Shown here in pieces: positions 6,159-13,485 of a stretch of 13,485 nucleotides of DNA. Each line of letters starts with the position of its first letter. Positions within the stretch are counted from its first letter, which is position 1. The notes below the pieces were generated by a model. It was not told the DNA's origin. It did not search any database and worked only from the letters and a program-made list of their open reading frames with translations. The stretch is from positions 1 to 13,485 of the forward strand of contig JAKADF010000030.1 in NCBI GenBank assembly GCA_021820805.1, given 5' to 3'. The stretch is from Bacillota bacterium (lineage in GTDB: Bacteria; Bacillota; Bacilli; Alicyclobacillales; Alicyclobacillaceae). A program made the position numbers and the translations under genes.

Positions 6159-7238
6159 TTGAACATTGGATGGAAAAGAGTTCTTTCAACAGTGTCTGCG
6201 GTTTCGTTGCTAGGCATGATGGTCGCGGGTTGTGGCAGCAGTGCAGCGGCATCTAATTCAGCAACAAATTCGGCAGGCGGCGGCACGGCGGCTAAACCAG
6301 CACAAACCGTGACGATGCGTGTGGGTATTGGTCTAACGGAAGACAGCAGTGAGTACAAAGGACTTGTAAAATTTAAAGATTTGGCTGAAAAGTACAGTAA
6401 CGGCAGTGTTAATGTGCAGATATACCCAAGCGGCCAGCTTGGTAATGACCTTACAATGACGCAGCAATTGCAATCTGGGGCGCTCGAATCGACGATTCCG
6501 TCGACGTCACCTCTTTCAAATATCATACCTGATTTTGCATTGTTCGACCTTCCGTTCTTATTTAAGGATGGGAAAGTTGCAGACACGGTTCTTGACGGGC
6601 CTGTAGGGCAAGATATTTTAAAGGAACTTCCAGCAAAAAACCTGGTTGGCCTTGCTTATTGGGAAAATGGATTCCGTGACTTAACAAATAGTAAGCACCC
6701 GATTAAGACATTAGCTGACTTACAGGGTATTAAACTACGCGTGATGCAGACGCCTGTACATATTGCGTTCTGGCGCGCACTTGGTGCAAATCCAACTCCA
6801 ATGTCTTTTGACCAAGTGTTCAACGCATTACAACAGAAGGTCATAGATGCTCAGGAGAACCCGGTTCAGACAATCTGGTCCTCAAAATTCTATGAAGTTC
6901 AAAAATATGTAACATTGTCGAACCACGTGTACACGCCATTTGTATTCTTGGTTAGCAAAACTTGGTGGGATAAACTTTCTCCCGATGAGCAGCAGGCAAT
7001 TCAGAAAGCTGCAGTCGAAGCTGGTCAGTATCAACGCCAGATCAACCGTGCTGAAGTTAGCTCTGACATTGCGAATTTGAAGGCAAAAGGTATGCAAGTT
7101 GACACCTTATCGGATTCCGAGTTAGCGCAATGGCGTGCGAAAGTGCAGCCAGTTATTGATCAGTACACCAAGAATGATAAAGCTACCGCTGATAAACTGT
7201 TTGCTGCTATCAAGCAAGCAGAAGCAAACGACAAGTAA
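6159..7238 (+). CDS. TRAP transporter solute-binding lipoprotein (DctP family)
   Basis: Extracytoplasmic receptor that captures an organic acid and delivers it to a TRAP permease. The 359-residue product starts at TTG 6159 behind GGGGGG; no in-frame ATG is nearby. Residues 1-25 form a lipoprotein signal ending in the lipobox VAGC (Cys25), expected for a Gram-positive TRAP receptor, followed by an Ala/Ser/Gly-rich linker to about residue 47. Family features include YPSGQLG at 89-95 and LRVMQTP at 193-199 with R194, the arginine that usually binds the substrate carboxylate. NPTPMSFDQVFNALQQ at 211-226 and DAQENP at 230-235 follow. Its permease lies immediately downstream but on the opposite strand, which is unusual. 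The ligand cannot be deduced. Confidence 0.93.
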   Translation: MNIGWKRVLSTVSAVSLLGMMVAGCGSSAAASNSATNSAGGGTAAKPAQTVTMRVGIGLTEDSSEYKGLVKFKDLAEKYSNGSVNVQIYPSGQLGNDLTMTQQLQSGALESTIPSTSPLSNIIPDFALFDLPFLFKDGKVADTVLDGPVGQDILKELPAKNLVGLAYWENGFRDLTNSKHPIKTLADLQGIKLRVMQTPVHIAFWRALGANPTPMSFDQVFNALQQKVIDAQENPVQTIWSSKFYEVQKYVTLSNHVYTPFVFLVSKTWWDKLSPDEQQAIQKAAVEAGQYQRQINRAEVSSDIANLKAKGMQVDTLSDSELAQWRAKVQPVIDQYTKNDKATADKLFAAIKQAEANDK

Positions 7239-7294
7239 GGAATTGATTCAACGATTCTATAGGGCTGTTCTAATGTAATATGAAATGGGTTCAT

Positions 7295-7413
7295 ATGCTC
7301 CCCGATGGTAGACAGGTTAAATAAAAAACCTGCTACTAAAAGGGAGCATCTTCATGTCCAAAAAATTAATTAGTTTAGCAGTGTATGTCATATGTGGGCA
7401 AGTGCACTTATAA
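7295..7413 (+). mobile_element. Nested inverted repeat with truncated reading frame; possible insertion-sequence relic
   Basis: An outer inverted pair, ATGCTCCC (7295-7302) and GGGAGCAT (7342-7349), encloses GTAG-A-CAGGTT (7308-7318) pairing with AACCTGCTAC (7327-7336). Inside the outer right arm, AAGGGAG acts as a well-placed ribosome site for ATG at 7354, which begins MSKKLISLAVY but stops after 19 codons (TAA 7411-7413). A terminal-looking hairpin just ahead of a good ribosome site and a short Lys-rich start resembles the left end of an insertion sequence with its transposase removed. No right end or target duplication was found, so the assignment is tentative. It could instead be a leader-peptide or structured RNA element. 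Confidence 0.3.
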
Positions 7414-7418
7414 CATAA

Positions 7419-7453
7419 CAGCCTCAGTCCGACATAAGTCCGAACCAAGGCTG
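7419..7453. terminator. Weak hairpin between convergent TRAP genes
   Basis: CAGCCT (7419-7424) pairs with AGGCTG (7448-7453) around a 23-base loop containing the direct repeat AGTCCGA-CATA-AGTCCGA. No strong T-run follows on either side (CTTTAAGTCGTTTT on the plus side). It may serve as a weak bidirectional terminator for the two convergent genes. Confidence 0.33.
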
Positions 7454-7497
7454 CTTTAAGTCGTTTTATCTATAATTGAGTTATACCTTGTTGACGT

Positions 7498-9375
7498 TTA
7501 TCCATGCCCCAGTAAATGTGGTACAAAGCTTACGAAACCTGGGAAGATAATAACGATTAAAAGGTCAACCACTAGTGCAAACATGAAAGGAATCACAGCC
7601 TTCGCTAGTGTTTCAACCTTAATGTTGGTTATACCACTGGCGATGTACAAAATCACGCCAACAGGCGGTGTCAATAATCCAATACAGGAGTTAATCAATA
7701 ACAGAATACCGAAATGAATCGGATCAATACCAATATTGCTTAACAGCGGCATCAAAATTGGCACAATCAGCAGAATCGTCGATGACGACTCGAGAATGAT
7801 ATGTACCATAGCAAGGAAAACATTAACGATAATCAGAATGATTATTTTATTATGTGACAACGAAAACATACCTGTTGCAATCGTCTGCGACAATTGGCTT
7901 ACGATGAGCAGCCAACCAAGAACAAAGGCGCTTGCAACAATCAACATCACTCGAGAGGTTCCATGGATACCTTCTATAAATGCTAAATATAGCGTTTTCC
8001 ATTTCAACTCTCGTTGGAAAAAGAGCATAATCAAAGTATAGAAAACGGCAATGACGCCTGCTTCTGTAGGCGTGAAGATACCGGAAAGAATACCGCCAAG
8101 GATGATGATTGGTGTCCACAGCGGGAAGAAACCTCGTTTGAAAGCAACCCATACTTCCGATGCAGCAGGTCTTGGAAGACGTGGGTAATTGCGCTTTTTT
8201 GCGACGATAAAGTTAACGATAGCGAACGATATCATAACGAGAAATGCCGGCAGAAAGCTCGATAAGAACATCTGCACAACTGATACGTTAGCAGTGATTG
8301 CAAATAAAATCGTTGTGATACTAGGCGGAATCATCACACCAAGTGTACCGTTAGCCGACTGCAAAGCAGTTGCAAACGGCTTTTCGTAACCGCGCTCAAT
8401 CATACCTGGTAGCATAACGGAACCTATTGCAGCTGTGTCTGCCACAGCTGAACCGGAAATGTCTGCGAAGAAAGCGCTGATCAAAATGTCTACGTAACCT
8501 AAACCTCCGCGTACCCAGCCAAGCAGCGCCGTTGCCAACCGAACTAAGCGTTCCGCTACGCCGCCTACTTGCATTAGTGCACCAGTGAACATGAAGAATG
8601 GTATCGCCATTAGCGAAAAGTTTTCGGCAACTAAGTACATGCGCTGAGGAAGAATATCCATCGGGATCGATGTGCTAAAGTATACGAGTGCCACTGACAC
8701 GAGACCAAGCACAAAAGCGATTGGGATTCCTAGCGCGAAGAACAACAAGAGAGAAATCACGAGTACCAGTGGGAAATTTAAGTGCATATGCTGCATCGGT
8801 CCAACTGAACCTATGTAGATGATTGCAGCAAGGACAAGAGCACCGAGCACCCAGCCGACAATCGGAACGCCGCGCCAGTCCTCAAAGATAAACGACAAGA
8901 TATGAATGGCGCTGACAACTGCAAAAATAATGAAAATATAATAGATGTACGACATTGGAATTCGAAGTGCCGCTGCCAGCGATAATGAAACGGTTGGAAG
9001 AACCCGCAAAGTCATTAGGAAAACAAGTGTGAGATAACCAAGAATTGCGCAGCGAGCAACTAGGATTACGGTGTTTCGAGCTTTACCTGGAAGCGCGTGT
9101 ACAACACTGCCGAAGGATGGATTTTTATTTTCCTTAACGCCTATGGACGCACCGAGAAAGATAATCCAAAAAAACAAATACCTTCCGAACTCATCTGACC
9201 AAGCGAGTGAATCGTTCAGCACATAGCGATACAAAACCTGCAGAAATACGTCAGCAATCATCACTGCCATCATTGCGATGGTTACGACAACAACGATACG
9301 GTTGACCCAGTGACTTAGAACACTTACCGGATTTTGCGCCGCAATTGGGGCGTCATTGATTGCTAAGTTGCTCAC
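7498..9375 (-). CDS. TRAP transporter permease, fused DctQ-DctM (4TM and 12TM subunits)
   Basis: Membrane part of a TRAP carrier, driving solute uptake with an ion gradient. The 625 residues comprise a DctQ-like small subunit (about 20-168, four hydrophobic segments, with WSDEFGRYLFFW at 59-70) and a linker helix at about 174-192. A DctM-like large subunit runs from about 200 to the end, with AIPFFMFTGALM at 257-268, DISGSAVADTAAIGSVMLPGM at 305-325 and GVMIPPS at 346-352. The fusion is a known arrangement of the family. The start is GTG at 9375-9373 with AAAGGAGTG upstream; an overlapping ATG is out of frame. It is convergent with its presumed receptor gene 260 bases away. Confidence 0.93.
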   Translation of the reverse strand: MSNLAINDAPIAAQNPVSVLSHWVNRIVVVVTIAMMAVMIADVFLQVLYRYVLNDSLAWSDEFGRYLFFWIIFLGASIGVKENKNPSFGSVVHALPGKARNTVILVARCAILGYLTLVFLMTLRVLPTVSLSLAAALRIPMSYIYYIFIIFAVVSAIHILSFIFEDWRGVPIVGWVLGALVLAAIIYIGSVGPMQHMHLNFPLVLVISLLLFFALGIPIAFVLGLVSVALVYFSTSIPMDILPQRMYLVAENFSLMAIPFFMFTGALMQVGGVAERLVRLATALLGWVRGGLGYVDILISAFFADISGSAVADTAAIGSVMLPGMIERGYEKPFATALQSANGTLGVMIPPSITTILFAITANVSVVQMFLSSFLPAFLVMISFAIVNFIVAKKRNYPRLPRPAASEVWVAFKRGFFPLWTPIIILGGILSGIFTPTEAGVIAVFYTLIMLFFQRELKWKTLYLAFIEGIHGTSRVMLIVASAFVLGWLLIVSQLSQTIATGMFSLSHNKIIILIIVNVFLAMVHIILESSSTILLIVPILMPLLSNIGIDPIHFGILLLINSCIGLLTPPVGVILYIASGITNIKVETLAKAVIPFMFALVVDLLIVIIFPGFVSFVPHLLGHG

Positions 9376-9412
9376 ATTGTCACTCCTTTAACAGGCTCAT
9401 GTTTCTCGCTTA

Positions 9413-9475
9413 CTATGGACTGCATTGTGAATACGCTGGCAATTTACTGGCGATTTGTTGATTCACCTTCGCCAT
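9413..9475 (-). CDS. Possible 20-codon leader peptide upstream of the TRAP permease
   Basis: ATG at 9475-9473, preceded at eight bases by the purine run AAGGGGGG, opens a frame of 20 codons (starting MAKVNQQIASK) that ends in TAG at 9415-9413, 37 bases before the permease GTG. The ribosome site lies in the loop of an inverted repeat, TGTCTG (9477-9482) with CAGACA (9492-9497), so its access could be controlled. The product matches nothing I recognise, and the frame may be fortuitous. Confidence 0.3.
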   Translation of the reverse strand: MAKVNQQIASKLPAYSQCSP

Positions 9476-9821
9476 ATGTCTGTCCCCCCTTCAGACACCA
9501 AAATCAAGTTGTTTCCTAAGTAGAAAATTTTAGAGCGATTTGCCAGCATAGCTCAAAACTATCCAATAAATAATGTAAGTGAATTATACACATTTGAACA
9601 GTCAAAACATATCGAAAATTTGGTTCTTTATCGTACGATTTTTAAAAATGTCGTATTCAATTTGTTTAAAAAGTTTTTTACACAAATATAATTTTGTAGT
9701 TTGTCTCACAGAAGGAGAGATAGTAATATACTTTAGATATATTTTTTAGTTATATTTAAATCGATTGTCACAAAAAGTATTAGACATAAATATTAGTTCA
9801 GTCATCCTGGGGGGAAGCCAA
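9476..9821. other. AT-rich divergent promoter region between TRAP permease and cupin genes
   Basis: No gene is supported. It contains the TGTCTG/CAGACA inverted repeat at 9477-9497, and a possible promoter for the cupin gene with TTGTTT at 9662-9667 and TATAAT at 9687-9692 (19-base spacing, longer than ideal). An orphan ribosome-site-like AAGGAGAG near 9712-9719 has no start codon after it. Promoters for both outward-reading genes should lie here. Confidence 0.5.
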
Positions 9822-10151
9822 ATGGAAAAACAGTCAATTGGCTCATTCATACAATACAGAGAAAGACGGTTTTCCAAAGTTAATATTTTTGAAGGTGAGG
9901 ATGTAACAACTTTTGTCTTGAATTTATTGCCCGGTCAGAGAATGCCAGAGCATTATCATCTAGGTTCGCATTTATACTTTTTGGTTATTCAAGGAAATGG
10001 AAAGTTTATTATAAGCGGTGAAGAAATAAATGTGGAAGCTGGCGATACGATTCATATCGATGGAACGGAAAAAGTAGGATTTATGAATACTGGAGATGGG
10101 CCGGCAAACATTTACGTTACAATGTGTAAATTAAAGCAAGAAGTGCTATAG
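9822..10151 (+). CDS. Small cupin-domain protein with atypical metal ligands
   Basis: A 109-residue single-domain cupin. ATG at 9822 was chosen because GGGGGGAA lies just upstream; a longer frame from TTG 9765 has no ribosome site. Cupin motif 1 reads G38-x5-H44-Y-H46-L-G-S-H50, where the usual glutamate ligand is replaced by His50. In motif 2 (G74 to N89) the position of the last His ligand is Lys84 and the usual Pro is absent. A canonical three-His/one-Glu metal site is therefore unlikely; the protein may bind metal differently or act as a binding or isomerase-like protein without metal. It is followed by its own strong terminator, so it is monocistronic, upstream of the catabolic-looking genes. 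Substrate unknown. Confidence 0.82.
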   Translation: MEKQSIGSFIQYRERRFSKVNIFEGEDVTTFVLNLLPGQRMPEHYHLGSHLYFLVIQGNGKFIISGEEINVEAGDTIHIDGTEKVGFMNTGDGPANIYVTMCKLKQEVL

Positions 10152-10238
10152 ATCTGTTACTTCTGGCCTGATTTTTTAGTACTTTAGGCTGTGTGAACAT
10201 TTGTTGCAGGCTGGTCAGTTAATTGTTCCACTATATTT

Positions 10239-10262
10239 GCGGTCCATTTTGGACCGCTTTTT
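10239..10262 (+). terminator. Rho-independent terminator after the cupin gene
   Basis: GCGGTCC (10239-10245) and GGACCGC (10251-10257) form a perfect 7-bp stem with loop ATTTT, followed by TTTTTATT. It ends the cupin transcript, so the next gene needs its own promoter in 10263-10390, where I see no clear consensus. Confidence 0.88.
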
Positions 10263-10400
10263 ATTACATGAAAGCAGCTGTGGACTAACGAATCATTCGG
10301 AACTTTAGATAGCAAAAGTATAGATGCGGTAATTTTCACTGTAATTTAGATACTAGACGGTGCTCTATCAAATAGGGGAGCAGAACTCTTAGGGAGTGTG

Positions 10401-11015
10401 ATGATAACAATGTTATCCATAGATGCAACAACGATGGCTGAAAGGGATGCATACAAATTTTTAATTGGGAGCATCATCCCAAGACCGATTGCATTTGTTA
10501 CTACACTGTCCGAAAAAGGTGTCTTAAACGCAGCACCGTTCAGCTATTTTAACGTCGTATCATCCAATCCACCAATGGTTTCTATCTCTATCGGGCGCAT
10601 GAATGGAATTCAGAAGGATACCGCTAGGAATGCTGTTTACAGAAAGGCGTTTGTAGTTCATATCTGCGATGAATTGAACATTGAAGCGATTAATCAGACA
10701 TCCGCTCATTTACCCGCTGATGTAAGCGAAGTGGATATCGTGGGTTTAACACCAGTATTAAGCACGTCCATTGAGGTGCCAGGTGTGAAAGAGTCAAAAA
10801 TCAGGATGGAATGTGAACTAGAGAGGTCAATTCCCCTCGGTACGGATGACACCAGCTGTGACCTGTTAATTGGACGTGTTCTTCGCTTTCATATTGACGA
10901 GGATTTATTCCAAAACGGGCGAATTGATCCGATGAAATTAAAACCAGTGAGTCGCCTGGCTGGAAGCAACTATTCAACCTTAGGTCGAATTTTTTCACTC
11001 GTGAGACCAAAATAA
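10401..11015 (+). CDS. Flavin reductase-like FMN-binding split-barrel protein (DIM6/NTAB type)
   Basis: Probably binds FMN and either supplies reduced flavin to a partner oxygenase or acts directly on a small substrate. The 204-residue product has family features PRPIAFVTT at 27-35, N43-AAPFSYFN at 43-51, K72-D-T at 72-74 (flavin-phosphate region), and SRLAGSNYS at 184-192, where relatives have RLGG-x-x-Y. ATG at 10401 was chosen, with AGGGAG four bases upstream; the GTG at 10398 is too close to that site, and ATG at 10410 is possible. It is followed at 86 bases by the TIM-barrel gene and is probably co-transcribed with it. No monooxygenase is visible in the window, so the partner is unknown. 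Confidence 0.88.
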   Translation: MITMLSIDATTMAERDAYKFLIGSIIPRPIAFVTTLSEKGVLNAAPFSYFNVVSSNPPMVSISIGRMNGIQKDTARNAVYRKAFVVHICDELNIEAINQTSAHLPADVSEVDIVGLTPVLSTSIEVPGVKESKIRMECELERSIPLGTDDTSCDLLIGRVLRFHIDEDLFQNGRIDPMKLKPVSRLAGSNYSTLGRIFSLVRPK

Positions 11016-11101
11016 GAACCGGAAAATAGATAAAGGCATCAGTCTGTCTGCTGATTGTTATTGGTATCATTTTTGCTAATAAGGTTATACGGAGGGGTAA
11101 A

Positions 11102-11914
11102 ATGGAAAGAAAATTTTCACTCGCTCACCTTACTGTACTTGGCTCAACTCCTGCAGAGATGACGTATATTGCTGCACGCTGTGGTTATGATTTCGTCAGT
11201 TTCCGGACAATAGGGCTTGGGACAGAGAACGAGCCTCAATATCCATTAGCTAAAAATAAGGCGATGTACAGGGAAACGAAAACTGCTCTAGTTGAAACAG
11301 GTGTTCAACTTTTAGACATCGAAATGGCTCGTATCTACGATGGAGTAGATCCGAAAGTTTATCTGCCAGCCTTTGAAGCAGCTGCAGAATTAGGAGGGCG
11401 TCATGTTCTTACAACGGCTTCTACTGATAATCGCAATTTTATCATTGATTGTTTCACTCAACTATGTGATTTAGCAAAGCCGTTCGGATTGACAATAGAC
11501 TTGGAATTCATTACTTGGTACAATGTTGCGACATTCGGGCAAGCTGCGGATATTGTTCGTGAAGCTGACTGCGACAACGGGGGAATTCTAGTTGATACCC
11601 TTCATTTTAACCGTTCTCGTGTGCCGTTGGAAGAGTTAGATCAAGTACCGCCGGAAAGATTCCACTATGCACATGTTTGTGATGCAACTAAAGAGATTCC
11701 TTTTACAAAAGAAGGTTTGATTTATACTGCACGTGAGGAACGCCTATACTTAGGCGAAGGAGACATTAATGTGGCGTCTATACTGAAACGGCTGCCTGAT
11801 ATTCCCTATTCTTTAGAGATTCCTCACGCTGTGCGTGCGAAAGAGTTAGGGTATGAGGAATTTGCTAGGCACTGTTTACAAACAGCGAAAGACTATTTTG
11901 CAAATACTTTATAA
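11102..11914 (+). CDS. Sugar phosphate isomerase/epimerase-like TIM-barrel protein (xylose isomerase-like)
   Basis: A 270-residue protein of the xylose-isomerase-like / AP-endonuclease-2 TIM-barrel superfamily, cytoplasmic and likely metal-dependent. Candidate metal ligands follow the family spacing: E135 (in DLEFITW), D165 and H168 (VDTLHFNRS), H191 and D194 (HVCDA), and E239 (SLEIP). The start is ATG at 11102 with a strong GGAGGGG. Members of this group include isomerases, epimerases and dehydratases acting on keto-acids or sugar derivatives, so the name does not fix the reaction. It sits between the FMN protein and the acyl-CoA synthetase-type gene, which suggests a role in degrading an organic acid. 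Length is normal and no lesion is seen. Confidence 0.87.
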   Translation: MERKFSLAHLTVLGSTPAEMTYIAARCGYDFVSFRTIGLGTENEPQYPLAKNKAMYRETKTALVETGVQLLDIEMARIYDGVDPKVYLPAFEAAAELGGRHVLTTASTDNRNFIIDCFTQLCDLAKPFGLTIDLEFITWYNVATFGQAADIVREADCDNGGILVDTLHFNRSRVPLEELDQVPPERFHYAHVCDATKEIPFTKEGLIYTAREERLYLGEGDINVASILKRLPDIPYSLEIPHAVRAKELGYEEFARHCLQTAKDYFANTL

Positions 11915-12020
11915 GAGCTTGTAGCCGTTTTGTATTCTTCGTTATTCCCTTGAAGCAGACAGCAGTCAATTTGTAATTTTTACGCTGGATTGCGCGACGA
12001 TTTGTGACGTTCGTATAGTT

Positions 12021-13226
12021 TTGAACCAATTATCTATAAAGGAAAGCAATCAAAGGCCAAATCTCGAAGCCATTTTGCAGATGTTAAACCCAGAATCTAT
12101 AGCAGTGATAGGTGCTTCATCGAATGAACGCAAAAATGGAGGAAGACTCTTTCGATATATCACAGAGAATAGATTTCCGGGAAAAATATATCCTGTGAAT
12201 CCCACGGCAGATGAGATAAAAGGTTATAAAGCTTATCCAAGTCTGCGGGATATTCCAGATAAGATTGACTTAGCGTGTATCATAGTTGAATCGAAATTTG
12301 TAGCAAAAGTTCTAGAAGATTGTATTGCTGTACAAGTGAAAGCAGCGATTGTTTATTCTTCAGGATTTGCCAAAGCAGGTGAAGAAGAAAAATCTTTGCA
12401 GCAAGAGATAATTTCCCTGTGTAAAGAAGGGAATATTCGTCTTTTAGGACCTAATTCACTTGGTATTTTGAGCCCGGACAGGCATGTTTATACAGCATTT
12501 GAGCATGTGGCTCGTAAGGCTCTATTAAGATGGAAACCTGTTTTAGTTTATAAGACAGGGCGCTCTTCCACGGGCAGAAAAGCAGTTTCGTCTCATACAG
12601 GTTCGATAGCCGGGGATGATAATGCCTATTCTGCTGCCTTTAAAAAGTTTGGCGTGATCCGCTTGAATCATATCGAGGAACTTATCGACGCAGCGCAGGC
12701 TTTTACCGTTTAACCGTTACCTAGCGGGAATAGAATCGGTGTTGTTACTGCATCTGGCGGAGCATGTAGTGTTTTAGCAGACCACTTAGCTGACAGTGGT
12801 CTTTTGTTGCCCGAGTTTTCGAATATTGAGGCGATAAAAAAACTGATTCCCGCATTTGGCCATGCACAAAACCCAATTGATGTGACGGCAGAGATAATAG
12901 CCAAACCGGAGATGTTCAAAAAAGTACTTGAAACGATTATCGAAGAGCAGGGCATTGATGGTGTAATCGTTCAATTAACAACAAATGCTGATCCGGGAGC
13001 TAGTGTTATTGCAAAAGCCATTCTGGATGTATTTCAACATCATAATAAGCCGATTGTCGTAGGTCGCATTGGAGCAAATAATATTGCAGCAAAAGCAATG
13101 TCTATATACCAGGAAGCAAGTATGCCTGTCTATTCAACACCAGAAAGAGTTGTCGCGGTTATGAAATCATTAGTTGAGTACAGTCGATTCTTGCGAAGGC
13201 AAAATTCGGGAGGTCTATCATTGTGA
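12021..13226 (+). pseudogene. ADP-forming acyl-CoA synthetase (acetate-CoA ligase alpha-type), disrupted
   Basis: Family members interconvert acyl-CoA + ADP + Pi and acid + ATP + CoA. Residues 22-150 are the CoA-binding Rossmann domain (SIAVIGAS, GPNSLG at 143-148). KTGRSSTGRKAVSSHTGS at 178-195 contains the His192 expected to be phosphorylated. TAA at 12711-12713 then interrupts the frame, but the same frame continues at 12714 with PLPSGNRIGVVTASGG and the rest of the ligase domain to TGA at 13224-13226, so a single nonsense change (for example CAA to TAA) is likely. About 80-90 residues normally between GPN-LG and the K-x-GR segment also appear to be missing, including the SQSG-type block, with a junction near 12490-12515. 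The start (TTG 12021) lacks a ribosome site; ATG 12081 is an alternative. Confidence 0.8.
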
Positions 13227-13485
13227 GAAAAACAGAACCAGGTATGAGCCCCTTTTGGGATTACATTGGGATGACAGAAGAGATTATCGAACCAGGATAT
13301 GCAGAAGTGAAAATTCTCATTACACACCATTTGCTTCAACGAAGGGGAGTAGTACACGGCGGTGTACTAGCTTCATTAGTAGATGCATCGACTGGTTCTG
13401 CAATTCGTTCCACACTTTCTGAAGAACAGTTATCAACAACGGTAGAATTAAAAATCAATTACCTACGCCCCGCGATTGGAGATTA
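13223..13485 (+). CDS. Hotdog-fold thioesterase, PaaI-like (partial, C-terminus beyond window)
   Basis: Likely hydrolyses an acyl-CoA thioester. The visible 87 codons begin at GTG 13223 with GGGAGGT upstream, overlapping the TGA of the previous gene by four bases (GTGA). The hotdog signature is clear: VVHGGVLASLVDAS at 43-56, with the HGG loop (H45) and the acidic D54 that acts in PaaI-type enzymes. TTVELKINYLRPA at 72-84 is the typical central strand pair. The overlap implies translational coupling to the disrupted acyl-CoA synthetase gene; because that gene has a premature stop, coupling may now be reduced. Frame and length up to the edge look intact. Confidence 0.88.
   Translation, partial: MRKTEPGMSPFWDYIGMTEEIIEPGYAEVKILITHHLLQRRGVVHGGVLASLVDASTGSAIRSTLSEEQLSTTVELKINYLRPAIGD

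Noticed and set aside
7736..8389. Several plus-strand frames opposite the TRAP permease
   Set aside because: They are antisense shadows of a clear membrane-protein gene, without ribosome sites or recognisable products.
9765..9821. Extended cupin start at TTG 9765
   Set aside because: No ribosome site and no cupin-like sequence in the added 19 residues; ATG 9822 follows GGGGGGAA.
12711..12713. Programmed readthrough or recoding of the TAA in the acyl-CoA synthetase gene
   Set aside because: TAA is the least leaky stop, no recoding structure is evident, and a second lesion (internal deletion) points to decay.

Overview
The window looks like chromosome of a low-to-moderate G+C, endospore-forming Firmicute of the Bacillales type; an Alicyclobacillaceae-like genome is a guess. 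The grounds are strong purine-rich Shine-Dalgarno sequences, frequent GTG and TTG starts, and a GPT-type collagen-like protein of the sort found on Bacillus spore surfaces. No rRNA, tRNA, CRISPR array or intact insertion sequence was found.

Region 1 (1-4805, all minus strand) is a candidate glycosylated surface-filament island. A complete dTDP-L-rhamnose pathway reads leftward as rfbB, rfbD, rfbC and a long-form rfbA, ending at a hairpin terminator near 1069-1104. Below it lie a 60-residue helical protein and a collagen-like protein that runs off the left edge. The latter has a helical head, a His/Cys-rich segment and at least 32 perfect Gly-Pro-Thr triplets. The two heads align without gaps, so they appear to be tandem paralogues. 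GPT threonines are the usual attachment sites for rhamnose-containing glycans in exosporium collagens, which suggests that the sugar genes serve this filament.

Region 2 (4806-6158) holds a divergent small acidic protein (57 aa) facing a PilZ-domain protein with an intact c-di-GMP-binding motif. An AT-rich control region follows, with a cre-like site, repeated motifs and a good sigma-A promoter.

Region 3 (6159-9821) encodes a TRAP transporter split into two convergent units: a DctP-type binding lipoprotein on the plus strand and a fused DctQ-DctM permease on the minus strand. Between them is a nested inverted repeat that may be a mobile-element relic.

Region 4 (9822-13485, plus strand) is a catabolic-looking series: a small cupin with altered metal ligands, a flavin-reductase-like FMN protein, a xylose-isomerase-like TIM barrel, an ADP-forming acyl-CoA synthetase-type gene, and a hotdog thioesterase cut by the right edge. 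The acyl-CoA synthetase gene appears to be a pseudogene, with an in-frame TAA and an internal deletion. Together with the TRAP transporter this resembles an uptake and degradation locus for an organic acid, but the substrate cannot be read from sequence.
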